Positions 12,871 to 23,414 of a DNA stretch of 64,000 bases are shown here, in pieces. The translations under genes and the position numbers were made by a program. The stretch comes from Oasisia sp. SBJ-2009 (taxonomy: Eukaryota > Annelida > Polychaeta > Sabellida > Siboglinidae). Below the pieces are notes generated by a model, which was not told where the DNA came from, searched no databases, and saw only the letters and a list, made by a program, of their open reading frames with translations. The stretch spans positions 52,939,978 through 53,003,977 of the forward strand of contig OZ024854.1 in NCBI GenBank assembly GCA_964017155.1, given 5' to 3'. How positions within the stretch are numbered: the first letter of the stretch is position 1; the number at the start of each line of letters is the position of its first letter.

Positions 12871-15800
12871 CCCTCATATACGTGCAATAAACCTATCTTC
12901 AGTGGCACTTATTCAAAATTGCCAATATTTGCTCAAAGCAGTGAATATTTTATATTACTTCTATCTTTCACTAGTTACATTTTATTATTCACATGCAGAC
13001 ACAGCCAGAAAGTGGACATGTAGCTTTTTTGGAGGTCTTGATGTGCTTAGAAACATTCAATCAAATACAAATGTCTTGTGTACTACCATCTATGCACCCT
13101 AAAAATAGATCTGGAACGGTTTCAGAGATATGGAAACTAACAGTGCATGGCCAAAGTACTAAAAATAGTTCCAACGAACAGGTTACAACTGATGAAATGT
13201 CACCTCAGTAAGACTAATCATGCCACCTCCACAGAGAGTCAGGAAGCTGGGAAGTATCATCACTGGCGACTAATTTCTAATTATTTATGGATCTTTTTAT
13301 AATCAACAATAAGATGTGACTTCAATGACTCACTTTCTAGTCCACAGAGGTTTGTTGTCGTTGACAATCACCCAGTCCCAAGTGGTCTTGTCTACCTTCT
13401 TTGTCTTTGGTTTGTCTTCCTTCTCCTCCTCAACCTGCAACGTAATAAGTATAATCAAACATCCCCTCACATCGCTTAACCACAAAAATACACACTTCAT
13501 CGCCAGCTCAGTCCCATGCACACATTCAATAAATCATTTGTCACAAAAAATGTGAAAGACATTTACTCTTTACCGGAGACAAAGTTTGACTACTTTACTG
13601 AAAATATTTTTGACAGCCCAATTTAAAATGCTACTAAAGTAACACATACCCAGTACATTAAAAACTCTCCTGTATTTATGCATGCTGCATATGTATGTAC
13701 ATAGGCAAACATGTTGGCATTAGCAAATATATGCACATTGCAACAAATGTGCTAGTCATTTTACAGAACAAGTGAAATAATGCCAACCTTTCCATCTTCG
13801 TCTTCATCGTCCTTCTTATCAGCTTCTTCCTCTTTCTCTTCCTCCTCAATCGGCTCCTCAACCTGTTCCGTCTAAAGTAACCAAACATCTACATCAGCAA
13901 AAACGATAAAAAGTCGTATATAGTTTGACACTGACAGTTGATCAAACTACCTGCCATGTTTCTACGGTGCAGGACGGTCAACTCAAAAAGGGGAAATTCT
14001 TACAAAACCCCCGACACTTTGAATAGTACTATTTTGATTGATGCAACCACTCAAAACACAGCATTACATTTGCTGCATTCTGAAAAACATCACACAGCTA
14101 TGCGTTTTGGTGAGTACCTTACGTCAGTTTGCAACGAAAACGCGACATGCAATATGCCACACTGTTCCCCATACAGTTGTAACATTAGGGAAAGATAGTT
14201 TTGCATATTTGGTTAATAAGATAGCAGAAGTAGTTGTTACAGGAATTACGATAGGATAAGTAGTTTTTAAGATGCAACAGTTTATATTCAAATGATATGC
14301 TACACACGAGTTGCATGAATGCAAACTAATAAATAATTAGTGTTACATTTCAAATGTTTCAAAATAACATACTCCAACAACATTCCCCTTCTTTGACAGC
14401 ATTTGGTAGAAACTCAATAAAAAATTATTAATCATTAATCCAGTTCGGACATACCGACATAATGACAATGTCAAAAATTAGAGCTAAAACACTACCGCTT
14501 CATCATGCTGCATAGTAATACTTGTTTATAACAAAATAAACAGCTCAAACATTTGCATTTAACCATTTCGGTGCTACAGCCCTCAGCTGCATACCTTGCT
14601 GTCCCACAAGAAGATGTCAAAGTTGATGAACTGGCTGTATTTCTTCACCAAGTCACGAACAGTGTTCTGTTCAAGGAAATCATGGGCCTCCTCCTTCAAG
14701 TATAGACTACAAACACAAACACTATACACTGTTAATCTGACCCAAACAAAATATAACAGACCTGTGTACAAACACTTGTTCATAAAAAATTCACATATAA
14801 CTTGTAAGATGATATCTTAAAAATTAGATATGTATCATCATATGGAAATGTTGTCTATTCAATCTGTTGTCCTTCCTTTTACGTACCTGACTGTTGTTCC
14901 TCGGAGCAGGGTGTTACCACGGGGGTCCTTGACAACAGAGAATGATTTCGCATCTGATTCCCAGATGTACTGTTCGTCATCATTATGTTTTGATGTAACA
15001 ACGACCCGGTCAGCCACTGCAAACAATGCATTATCGACATATAAATATCTGCTAATTAAACTGTGTCCCCATAACAATGTCTATGTTGGATTCATTCAAG
15101 CGCCCATTCTACAACCTCGCATATTTCTACACCATCCTATGTTTCCAGCAGCCAACCACCAGAGCTAATAATACACCACTTGTATGGTGCTACTGAGCAG
15201 TGCATACACCTAGATCAGGTAGCAATAAAAAGTATCACAAGACCCGATTACAATTACATGCACACTAAGAGAGAACCGTATTTATCACAGCACACTCTAC
15301 CCTTTCTACTGAAGCAGTGCAAAAAACTAGAAGGTACCAATGTGTTAGGCAGCTCTAGCTACAAGTTTTCAGCATGCCTGCAATATATAGTTACAAACAG
15401 CCACAATGCTGGAGGGAACAGCTTAGACCATAATTTTTTTTTATTTATTAATTTTTTGCCTCCTAGCTAGCTATAGTATATCACACAGCTACTTGACTCA
15501 TATGATTATTAACCTGATGAATGTAGTTATCCTTCTATATCCATAAACTTTACATAGTTGTTGCTGTATGAAAGCTTACGTCAGATATATGTATATATAT
15601 ATATACACCAAAAGTTCAAAACCATCCCTGTAGGTACACATTATGCCCAATAACAAGTGTCCAATTTATGAGCCAGCTCTCACATGCTTGGGATATACAG
15701 GCAGCAGTGCAGGAGTTATTTATGGCAACAAGACATGGCTCATCTGAGCTGCACACAAGACTGCACCTGGCTCTCAGGGCAGCTGACAGTAGCATCTGTA

Positions 15801-18800
15801 TAGCTCTACCCAGATATACCACAGCTATGCTCATACCTACATTAGGCATGTACAGTGCAGCATCAAGTAATAGAATGCAAATGTGATCACTCATCATACT
15901 CTTCCACGTGAACATTAACAAATCACAGCAGCCCAAAATGATCCAGCACGACACATCAATTAAAGCATACAACTTTGCATCTGTTGCATCAATAACAGCG
16001 CAATATGATGCGATATACTAGGATTGATGCAGTTTTCTTCTGCCATAATTTATGCCACAGACAAAATAATGGCCAGCTTAGTATCTAGATTTACGCATTT
16101 GCGTTCTTATTATGGCATTGTAAATTGCTGTGAACATTATGACATTCAAAAAGTCATGTGATTACCAACTTTAAAAAGGGCCTATTTATACATTTCACAG
16201 CTATAACAGCTGTTGTCACCTTCTTGGTGAAAATGTAAGTGAAAATAAAAGTGACTAAACATACATTTGAATTTATTGAGGCATGTATTGCCAAATGTCA
16301 CACATAATATGTTATCAAACCACAAATTTGTCAATGTAACTTGATTTTATCTGCTTTCTAAAGGTATATGACATTAAAATATTTATTAAAGGCAAAACAA
16401 AGTGAACTGTTTCGTGGCATACACCTAATAGAGTTAATATAAAGTAACAATTTCCACATATACTCATTGTTTTAACACCAGCGGTTTACCATAAAAATAT
16501 TTTTGAACACCCTGTCATCCAAATACTATCAGCAACCCCATTTTAGACGAAGAATGACGTCACGAAGCTTCAGCGCTCTCCACAGATTCCTTGCATATAA
16601 GTTATTCATAAATCCGTCTAGAGGCGCTGTGCGCAGTTTAGGCCCGCGGCCGCACCTCGAAAAAACATCAAAATGATCACCTACGATGACCAAACTTCGC
16701 CGGGCGTATCTACTACACCTGAACTACGCGTATGCACTTGTCACGTAATCACAAAATAATAATTAATGCCTGAAATCGATCAACATGTGTAAGTAAATAC
16801 GGTCTGATCCCACGGCTAAACAGCAGCAAGGTGGTGGCGCCACCTGACGGAGTTCACTGTTGCAGTAGTGACTCGGCGAGGCGTTATTTACTTACACATT
16901 TTGATCGATTTCAGGCATTAATTATTTTTTTGGATCATATTACAAGTGCGTACGCGTAGTACAGTAGATATAAGTACCCGCAATTTGTGAATCCAATGTT
17001 CAGTACTACCGGTTGTTTCAACGGGAAAGAAAAAAAGATAGCTCAACATTTCTCACGGAACTATTACTGCAACCGTATGCCGAACAGTAAGGCATAATTA
17101 CTACTAAGTTTACCATAGATTTGACCACAGATTTAGATACACGTCTAAGCAGCTGCTACATGTTACGTCAACTGAACGAAGACTCGAAGTTGTTGACCCT
17201 TAACGACGTCGCAGGAACCTGACCGGCTTCAGCAGAAACCTAGAATGCTGCGCGCTGATTGGCCAAGCCAAGTTAACCCATCAACGATGGCGGCGTCTAG
17301 GCCATAGTGGATTTCGGTAGAATTTTAGACTTTAAGGTCACATTCTGAGTAAACCGCTGGCGTTAAAAAATTGAGTATATGTGGAAATTGTTACTTTATA
17401 TTAACTCTATTAGGTGTATGCCACGTAACAGTTCACTTTTTTTTGCCTTTAAGAAATAATAAAAGTTATGGCCATTTTAAAGTACAGATTTTGTGGAAAT
17501 GGTCAGGAATTGACAGCAACGTGTCTGCTTTAGGTTCAGGGTTAATAATATCAAGTACTTGCATTTTGGAGCGGTTTTTTCCTTATACACTGTAAAAATA
17601 ATTTTACGAAGACTAGTAAATATATATCTTCCTACACCCGGATCATATATAAACAAAGGTAAATTGGAAAACATCAGTACTCAGTCTTTAAAAAGCCAGC
17701 AAATGTCTCGATATAATTGTCGATATACTGTGTATACCGTATAGACAATTAGATATATAACATAAATATTGATACAACTTACCCAAGAATGTTGAGTAGA
17801 AGCCAACACCAAACTGTCCGATCAGATCACCCATGTCTTGACTTGTCGACTCGCTTGCTTTTGATAAGAAGTCACTTGTTCCAGACTTTGCAATTGTTCC
17901 TAGATGCTTGACAAGATCGTCTTTGGTCATGCCAATGCCAGTGTCCGTTACATGAAGTACATGGTTATCCTTGTCTGCCTAAGGAACAGTAAAGACACAT
18001 CTTATGGCATTTTGTTCCATCAAAAGAAACAAGTGAACACCAAATGACCCAAAACAATAGGAAATCAGGATTTGTTATGTTATACTAAGTATGTTTTTTG
18101 TATAGACAAAACTAGGTGACAATGTTGGTTTCAAGTTATACAAAACAATCAAAAGGCTAGCACGTCTTAGAATTTTTATATCATCAATAAGTTGACATAA
18201 AAGACATTTTCTGGTATTTAAAAAAAAAAAATCATATGAAATATTTTTTATAAAACAACTCTGAATACTTACATAAACCAAACTGAATTGGCACAGCAAC
18301 CCAAACCCATTGCTCCTCATTGTTAGTTTGATATCATATTAATATCATGCTACTTTTATCAGTAATCACTGAAGCCATGGTGGGTCTCTCACAAAATAAT
18401 CAGACTACCGTAATTTTGAAGAACTGAAACTGCCACATGATTACAAGTTTTAGGCATTCTTTCCTATATACGCAAGCTAGCAAAATATTCAATTAACTGT
18501 ACCATCATACGAACATATGTCTGTCCACCGTTATACACACTGTGAAACCAATGAATATGCTTACTTTGATTTTGATGGATAATTCCTCTGTAGCTGACAA
18601 AGCATTTTTGTCTGTTAATGACAAAAATCGGATCTTGTCAAGGGCATCTGATGCATTTGAGATCAATTCCCTGAGGAAAATCTGCAACATGATACAGTAA
18701 AAATGAACATGTGTTTGTTTGTATGACATGATTGACTACCTCATAACATCACTGTCTAAACCATGTATGTAAATGGAAACCTTATTTAGTTCCCTTTTTG

Positions 18801-21800
18801 TTGGAAATAGGTAAACACTGTTTTCTCTGATAAAGAAAACTATATCATATGATTACACCACCACTTACCAATGCACCTTTGTAAAATAACTGTGGCAACT
18901 TATCAGTTTAAACACAACTAAAATGATTCATAAAAATAAACATCTACACAGATCTATTTCCCTGCAAGAATTTACAGTGCTAGCACAGTATGACTACGAA
19001 CACTTTATTTTTGGTAGACCAGCTGTTGAAACACAGCAGCACTGTTTGCTGTGCTCAGCGTGAATGTACATGTACGTCAGCAGCCTGAGGTCATGTGGGG
19101 CACTAGGTCTAGGCTTAGTAGATCAGTGACTTTTGGCACAATGCTAAACCAAGCATCAAGGACAAACTACATAGTTGCAGCAACATCAGTGCCTGAAAGC
19201 ACATTTGTTAGCATGCAACAGCGGATACTTATGCAGGTGCTTCTCCAATTGCAAAAAAATATTCCTCATGCGTTGTATCCAGAACATTGTGGAACCTGAT
19301 GCATGATTACCAGTGAAACAAATTGAGCACAAAAAGTATCAAGTGGATACTACTATAATGACCGTTAGGAGTGAACACTGTGTCATCATTACAGCTGAGG
19401 AATTACGTAGAACAAAACATTAATGATAACTACTAACCTCCTTGTTTCTGTATAGAGAGTTGATGATGAGTTTCATCATACGATCTACTTCAGTTTGGAA
19501 TGCATGTTTTTCAGCCTTCTCACGCAGCTCTTTCATTTGAGCGACATTTAGGCCATCTATTTTTATTGCTTCCTCCTCCCTGCAATAGGCAATAACAAGG
19601 CAATTAGGATTCATTCAAATATACAATGCACATATCAAACACAAACGGGTAACACTATTAAACACAATTAATTGCAAAACTTAACAGATTAATTACCATG
19701 TAAACTTGTATTTTTTCACTAACGCACCTTTGTACAGCTTCATCATCTGTCCGTGAAGCCTCTCTACTTTTCCCGATGTCTTCATCTACGGTTGGTTTAT
19801 CATCTTTTGTTGCATCATCAGCCGTCACAAATGCTAAAAAAGAAAACATGTTGATTCATGTTAACACTAAAGTGCCAAAATAGCATAACAACTTAATAAA
19901 ACCACAACTGAAACAGTGGTCCAGTGGAGTCGTGAGGACAGTGTATGTGCGGATGCCAGATGACCCGGTTGGAGTGACTCAACCATGAAAACGACCACCA
20001 ACAGCTGCCAAACTTCTTCCCACCTATCTTACATACATATACTACGTTACAAAAAATCATGCAGATTTTAAAGAAATATAAAATGTACGACATTTAGGTA
20101 TGTGTAGATTCTCAATTAAGACAGCCAAACAAGTCATATTACTCTGATAATACACAATGATATGCATATATATCCAATAAACAACATTTCATTTAACCAT
20201 CCATATTTAGCTTGCAATCAATGTCTGAAAACCCTCTCGTATATTACAAGCAATTTATTAAAAAAGTTGTATCAATGGGTTCCCATCCTTCTTGAGAAGG
20301 AAGCATGGAAGGATATTGAGAGTTACTGGTTAAATTGTCTTTGAACTGGTTTATGCTTGGTAAACATTTGATAACAATATAATAACGTATCCTCTTTGCA
20401 CATGTATAGATTCATAATTAAGGCAGCTAAACCTACCATATTTCTTAGTTTTGCACATATTTATGTTTTGGTACCAAATATGTACAATCTGGGTCTAAGG
20501 TGTGTGTATTTTGCTCACAATCAAGGTCTGAAAACCCTCCCACATGTGATATTTTGAATAAATCATGATGTTTATCAACTTGCTGCACATTAACCATACA
20601 CCATATATATATTCTAATTGTAGTTATTTAATCTTTATATTATAGACAACAATTTATAAAACTGGCTTCGTTTCGTCGGTAAGTTTTTCACGTTTATACT
20701 GACACTTCTGTGACCCAAATGTCAATTTATGTCGACAAATTACTGTATTTAAAGCCGCACCCCAACTTTTGCGTTTTCGTCCTCATTTCGGCTACACACT
20801 ACTGTAATAGTAGCCACGGCTAGTAATACAGGATTTACGGTAGTGAAATGTGAATAAAATTATTTATTTTTAACAACCTGTCGAAAAACGTCTAAGTCCC
20901 AAATTTCAACCTGCTGTAACATGAAAACTATTTAAGCTAGAACACTCAAATTTTTGATTCTTACAAATCTTAACAAAGGCTCTCACCATACTGACCTATT
21001 CAAAAATCTAATCTCGGAATGTCCCTAATATCAAATGTGAATTGTTTTTTGTGTGAGTTAGTCTGTATAACTGTTTTCTGTCCACGATCTTAGCCTAGGT
21101 CAGACTTTGCTTAGCCTCGGTTAAACCAAGGTTCGTGGCTCATTTGGTGACACTACCATGACATCCTTCTCCCTACCTCATCTACGGCTACATATTAGTT
21201 CATGTAGTTTGATTGACTTTGTAGGCGTTTTTGGGGTGAAAATTCACCAAATTAGCAGCGCGACATTTCTCCGGCCGGGTGCGAGGGTTGCAACGGTAAC
21301 GAGCGCGGCCGCAATCGGCCACCTTGAATCAACGTATTTTTATGTCGGAAAAAATCATAAATATCATAGTTCTCAACGGATTTGTTTCATTTCGCTACTA
21401 ATATATGAATGTACATTTGTCTAAATGATGAAGTACATTCGTCCACACGATCATTTTCTGGCAGCAGGATGAAATGGGTGTTTATTTTTTTAGTTCAATT
21501 TCAAATACAAATATCCGCATGATTTTAATTTGTTCTACATATATTATAATTTTATTATAATAAAGCAACCTTTTAGCGTTAAAATGATGCATCATTCATA
21601 TTATTATGACCAATATTAGCGAAGTTATGATTTTTATTGGAATAGTATGCCACAGATGATTTTTCTTGGTCACCTGCAGGGTTAAGGTCGTTCTGTTTCT
21701 GTGAAGGGTCGGGTTACGGAAATGTTGACGGTTTTCAGTAGGGGATTGAAACCACTGGCCCAGTAGAATTTTTTAATCCGGTGGCCCGACAGCTTTAAAA

Positions 21801-22945
21801 CACGCATTGTGCCAGTACCAATGTTGAGCCCTGTTCTGTTGATAAAATGACGTAGTCCGTAGACTTTCGATGGCTATAGGGTCTAAATTGTTTTTTTGGT
21901 AATCTGCCGACATTAAAAATATGAATGTTGTTGGAAATTGTTACTTTTTATCAACTCTATTAGGCCCATATCACCTAAGTGAATTGCCTATTAGCCCTCT
22001 AAATACGTGAAATAGCTACCATTATAGGCACTTGTGTAGAATTTGGATCTACCTCAATCTTGCCATTATAACTGTATCTTTACCGGCATTTGGTTAATTC
22101 AATGATTTAACATCATCTTGCAGATATTTATGTTTTATAAACATCTTAGCAAGCAAATTTTTGAGGTCTAAAAAACAGTGCAGTGCAGTCAGCACAAACT
22201 GTTTATCGCTCATTCCAAGTGCACGCACAGCGAGACATGGCCATGGGGACATGCACCCGCTTGCGACTGGCACAAATCGGAGTGCTATTTGGATCTCACA
22301 ATGCAATATTTGTGAAACATTAATATACCTGGGAATGCCGAGTATTCATGGTTAGGATTAGAGTTTGTGTGAGGTATCCAATATATAAATAGTTATAATG
22401 TCAAAATTTAGGTGGGTCCGAATTCTACATAAGTGCCCCATTATACTTCGGATACTTCTTTATAGTGACTAATATCAGAACATTTGTTTACAACATTTTC
22501 TAAAGAATAAATTTGTCCGACCACCCCAAATATATGGAATCTTAGCATTAGCCTGATGATGGTTTAGCCTTAGGTCGATGGTATAAACTACCTGAAATTT
22601 TGATGGTTTCTTTAGCTGCATGTTGTGTTAATTTCAACGACAATGAGACGGAAACACATCCGACGTATATGTTCGTATGAAACAAGTTTTGCATGCCAGG
22701 CTAGGAAGCGCCATATTTGGTTCTCCCAAGTACGGACTGGCACAGTAACGCCCAGCAAAACGAGTGCATAAAATCGCAAGGCACGTCCAGTCTATTTCGA
22801 GATGCGAGCGGCGCTATCGCATCGGCTATGGTGACATTTTGTTGCATTTTTCCATATATAATTTCGTACAAATTGCACCACTTGTAAACCTACCTGCTAA
22901 CAGCAACAACACAACAAATCCCAGGAATATATGTCGTCGCGCCAT
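7511..22945 (-). CDS. HSP90B1: HSP90B1 (endoplasmin, GRP94), whole gene of 16 coding exons
   Basis: ER-lumenal HSP90 chaperone that uses ATP-driven clamp cycling to fold secreted and membrane proteins. The exons join without breaking phase into 2445 coding bases, or 814 residues plus stop (human protein 803). In order: signal peptide (1 to about 22); N-terminal ATPase domain with [18 protein letters not shown] (101-118), HVTDTGIGM (148-156) and GQFGVGFYS (193-201); acidic linker (286-325); middle domain with MAGSSR and EPVDEYC; C-terminal dimerisation domain with LFETATLRS; acidic tail; and KDEL (811-814). These are established family hallmarks seen here directly. The start is the ATG at 22945, which opens a 17-residue hydrophobic leader before the first intron. 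Introns contain transposon remnants (9261-9981, 16340-17475, 19905-20052). The promoter region carries ER-stress-type elements, as expected for this gene. Confidence 0.97.
8365..8523 (-). CDS. HSP90B1: HSP90B1 exon 15: acidic tail, residues 754-806
   Basis: Acceptor CAACTGTAG, donor GTTTGT, phase 0 to 0. Glu/Asp/Ala/Pro-rich low-complexity sequence of 53 codons, as in the acidic tail of GRP94 orthologues. Confidence 0.9.
8924..9158 (-). CDS. HSP90B1: HSP90B1 exon 14: residues 675-753
   Basis: Acceptor GTATCATAG, donor GTTCGT, phase 2 to 0. Encodes [17 protein letters not shown] and [15 protein letters not shown], ending in [11 protein letters not shown]. This is the C-terminal dimerisation domain. 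Confidence 0.96.
9261..9981. mobile_element. TIR element in HSP90B1 intron 13, 721 bp
   Basis: The ends read TAGGGCCTGTAAGT (9261) and ACTTACGGGCCCTA (to 9981), a near-perfect 14-base terminal inverted repeat that includes a possible TA target duplication. A 17-base direct repeat (GTAACCCACTTACGGGC) sits at the right end. No coding capacity was seen. Interpreted as a MITE. Confidence 0.6.
10056..10192 (-). CDS. HSP90B1: HSP90B1 exon 13: residues 630-675
   Basis: Acceptor GCTGTTCAG, donor GTGAGT, phase 0 to 2. Encodes [20 protein letters not shown] and [10 protein letters not shown] at the start of the dimerisation domain. Confidence 0.96.
10446..10863 (-). CDS. HSP90B1: HSP90B1 exon 12: residues 490-629, largest exon
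   Basis: Acceptor CATTGCAG, donor GTAGGT, phase 2 to 0. Contains [44 protein letters not shown] and [15 protein letters not shown], which are diagnostic of the GRP94 middle domain. Confidence 0.97.
11349..11509 (-). CDS. HSP90B1: HSP90B1 exon 11: residues 437-490, catalytic Arg loop
   Basis: Acceptor TGTTAACAG, donor GTGAGC, phase 0 to 2. Encodes [19 protein letters not shown]. The Arg in this loop is, by family knowledge, the middle-domain residue that contacts the ATP gamma-phosphate. Confidence 0.96.
12270..12425. repeat. Relative of the intron 5 foldback end, in HSP90B1 intron 10
   Basis: The stretch from AGAAATAATAATAAAGTTAC through ATCAGGAACTGGCTGCAACT resembles 17450-17560 in the same orientation (AGAAATAATAAAAGTTATGG, GGTCAGGAATTGACAGCAAC). 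Similarity is moderate, about 70 per cent by eye. Confidence 0.5.
12514..12781 (-). CDS. HSP90B1: HSP90B1 exon 10: residues 347-436, middle domain
   Basis: Acceptor ATTTGCAG, donor GTAAGT, phase 2 to 0. Contains [30 protein letters not shown] and [12 protein letters not shown], the HSP90 middle-domain core. Confidence 0.96.
12826..12870. repeat. TA-rich microsatellite in HSP90B1 intron 9
   Basis: Runs of TATATA, interrupted. This is one of few simple repeats in the HSP90B1 introns. Confidence 0.85.
13334..13434 (-). CDS. HSP90B1: HSP90B1 exon 9: residues 314-347
   Basis: Acceptor GTTGCAG, donor GTGAGT, phase 0 to 2. Carries the rest of the charged linker ([10 protein letters not shown]) and the conserved [16 protein letters not shown] entry to the middle domain. 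Confidence 0.95.
13788..13871 (-). CDS. HSP90B1: HSP90B1 exon 8: acidic linker, residues 286-313
   Basis: Acceptor GTTACTTTAG, donor GTTGGC, 28 codons, phase 0 to 0. Almost entirely Glu, Asp and Lys, matching the charged linker between N and middle domains. It binds calcium in studied GRP94 proteins. As a symmetric exon it could be skipped without frame loss. Confidence 0.88.
14595..14706 (-). CDS. HSP90B1: HSP90B1 exon 7: residues 248-285
   Basis: Acceptor GTTTGTAG, donor GTATGC, phase 2 to 0. Ends the N-domain with [17 protein letters not shown], just before the charged linker. Confidence 0.95.
14887..15016 (-). CDS. HSP90B1: HSP90B1 exon 6: residues 205-248
   Basis: Acceptor GTTTGCAG, donor GTACGT, phase 1 to 2. 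Encodes [20 protein letters not shown] and [13 protein letters not shown], the conserved second half of the ATPase domain. Confidence 0.96.
16340..17475. mobile_element. Foldback/TIR element in HSP90B1 intron 5
   Basis: Outer arms 16375-16500 and 17345-17470 are inverted copies (AGTAACAATTTCCACATATA on the left against its complement on the right). An inner pair, 16722-16800 and 16880-16968, is also inverted (ATTAATGCCTGAAATCGATC on the left). Between the pairs the sequence is largely unpaired. The end sequence recurs near 21930-21985 and more loosely near 12280. No coding capacity was seen. Confidence 0.7.
17783..17978 (-). CDS. HSP90B1: HSP90B1 exon 5: residues 140-205, nucleotide-binding loops
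   Basis: Acceptor GTTCCTTAG, donor GTAAGT, phase 0 to 1. Contains HVTDTGIGM, the lid segment GTIAKSGTS and GQFGVGFYS, the GHKL ATP-binding motifs. The adjoining introns contain a foldback transposon remnant. Confidence 0.97.
18565..18681 (-). CDS. HSP90B1: HSP90B1 exon 4: residues 101-139, catalytic Glu
   Basis: Acceptor GTTGCAG, donor GTAAGC, phase 0 to 0. Contains the HSP90 signature [18 protein letters not shown]. By family knowledge the Glu (105 here) activates the attacking water and the Asn (109) coordinates magnesium. Confidence 0.97.
19438..19579 (-). CDS. HSP90B1: HSP90B1 exon 3: residues 53-100
   Basis: Acceptor TATTGCAG, donor GTTAGT, phase 2 to 0. Encodes the start of the ATPase domain ([20 protein letters not shown]), where the N-terminal helix of HSP90 proteins lies. 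Confidence 0.96.
19728..19833 (-). CDS. HSP90B1: HSP90B1 exon 2: residues 18-53
   Basis: Acceptor CTTTTTTAG; donor GTGCGT in phase 2. It encodes the end of the leader (AFVTADD) and the mature N-terminus with [18 protein letters not shown], the GRP94-specific pre-N segment that separates this paralogue from cytosolic HSP90. Confidence 0.95.
19905..20052 (-). repeat. Dispersed repeat, copy 2, in HSP90B1 intron 1
   Basis: Inverted relative to copy 1 at 5757-5910, with shared blocks CTGAAACAGTGGTCCAGTGGA, AACCATGAAAA and ACGACCACCAACAGC as read here. It shows that a transposable family lies on both sides of, and within, the HSP90B1 locus. Confidence 0.8.
21905..22005. repeat. Partial copy of the intron 5 foldback terminus, in intron 1
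   Basis: GGAAATTGTTACTTTTTATC followed by AACTCTATTAGG closely matches 17377-17415. Only this end is recognisable here. The rest of intron 1 (20053-21900 and 22006-22890) shows nothing I can name. Confidence 0.6.
22894..22945 (-). CDS. HSP90B1: HSP90B1 exon 1: start codon and signal peptide
   Basis: Reads [17 protein letters not shown] and ends in phase 1 at donor GTAGGT. Two arginines followed by a hydrophobic run form a classic ER signal peptide, continued by the first residues of exon 2. Confidence 0.93.
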
Positions 22946-23069
22946 AAGGGCTGGGACGTCGAAACGTTTCGTCAGTGACCAAGTTAACTTCCTCACCACC
23001 AACACCTAAGCGAAGAAAGTACCAGAGTAAGTTATAACGACACGGGCTAGAAGGGATTCCCCGCATGTG

Positions 23070-23169
23070 TCCTTTTTAACCAATCAGAACGCCACACGAA
23101 AAGCACGTTGACCAATTAAATTTACCCAAGTAAGAGCCTGTTTTTCCCAGCGTGGCCCGCGTTGGTTGG
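23070..23169 (-). promoter_or_regulatory. HSP90B1 promoter: ER-stress-type elements, CCAAT and TATA-like box
   Basis: Read on the minus strand, 23169-23151 is CCAAC, nine bases (CAACGCGGG), then CCACG. This is one base off the consensus ERSE (CCAAT-N9-CCACG) bound by NF-Y with ATF6/XBP1. On the plus strand two weaker versions follow the spacing: 23112-23130 (CCAAT-N9-CCAAG) and 23080-23098 (CCAAT-N9-ACACG). At 23106-23116, CGTTGACCAAT is one base off reversed ERSE-II. A TATA-like GTTAAAAAGG (minus) lies at 23080-23071, about 130 bases above the ATG. Inferred role: induction of GRP94 in the unfolded protein response. Confidence 0.62.
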
Positions 23170-23292
23170 CTGCCTAGCGTAGTAAGTTGGCCGCGTAATT
23201 AGGTTAATAATGCACATTCCCGGGCACATAAAACTAGGTCGATAGGCACACATCCGGTCAGCGAAGACCATTTCCGCTTTTCGATAATAATT

Positions 23293-23414
23293 ATGTTGTT
23301 ATTTTCGGCGATGACTCACACGCAATTTCCCGCTGTCAAGCACGAGTTAGTGCTCAATTCTCAAGCTGAGTATGCAAAACGTAAGCGAAGAATCGAGGAA
23401 ACCAGCCAAATTCG
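23293..23414 (+). CDS. Possible first coding exon of an unidentified divergent gene
   Basis: An open frame from ATG 23293 (better context at the in-frame ATG 23311) runs into a strong donor, GTAAGC, at 23415 in phase 2. The peptide ends in EYAKRKRRIEETSQIR, a charged helix-like stretch. It lies about 350 bases from the HSP90B1 start on the opposite strand, so the two could share a bidirectional promoter. I do not recognise the family and could not identify a following exon. It cannot be spliced in frame to the TTC41-like 5' UTR exon at 37548, because that path meets a stop after two codons. Confidence 0.33.

Noticed and set aside
21850..22010. Possible extra HSP90B1 exon in intron 1
   Set aside because: Exons 1 and 2 already join in phase to give the GRP94 N-terminus, and this stretch matches a transposon end.
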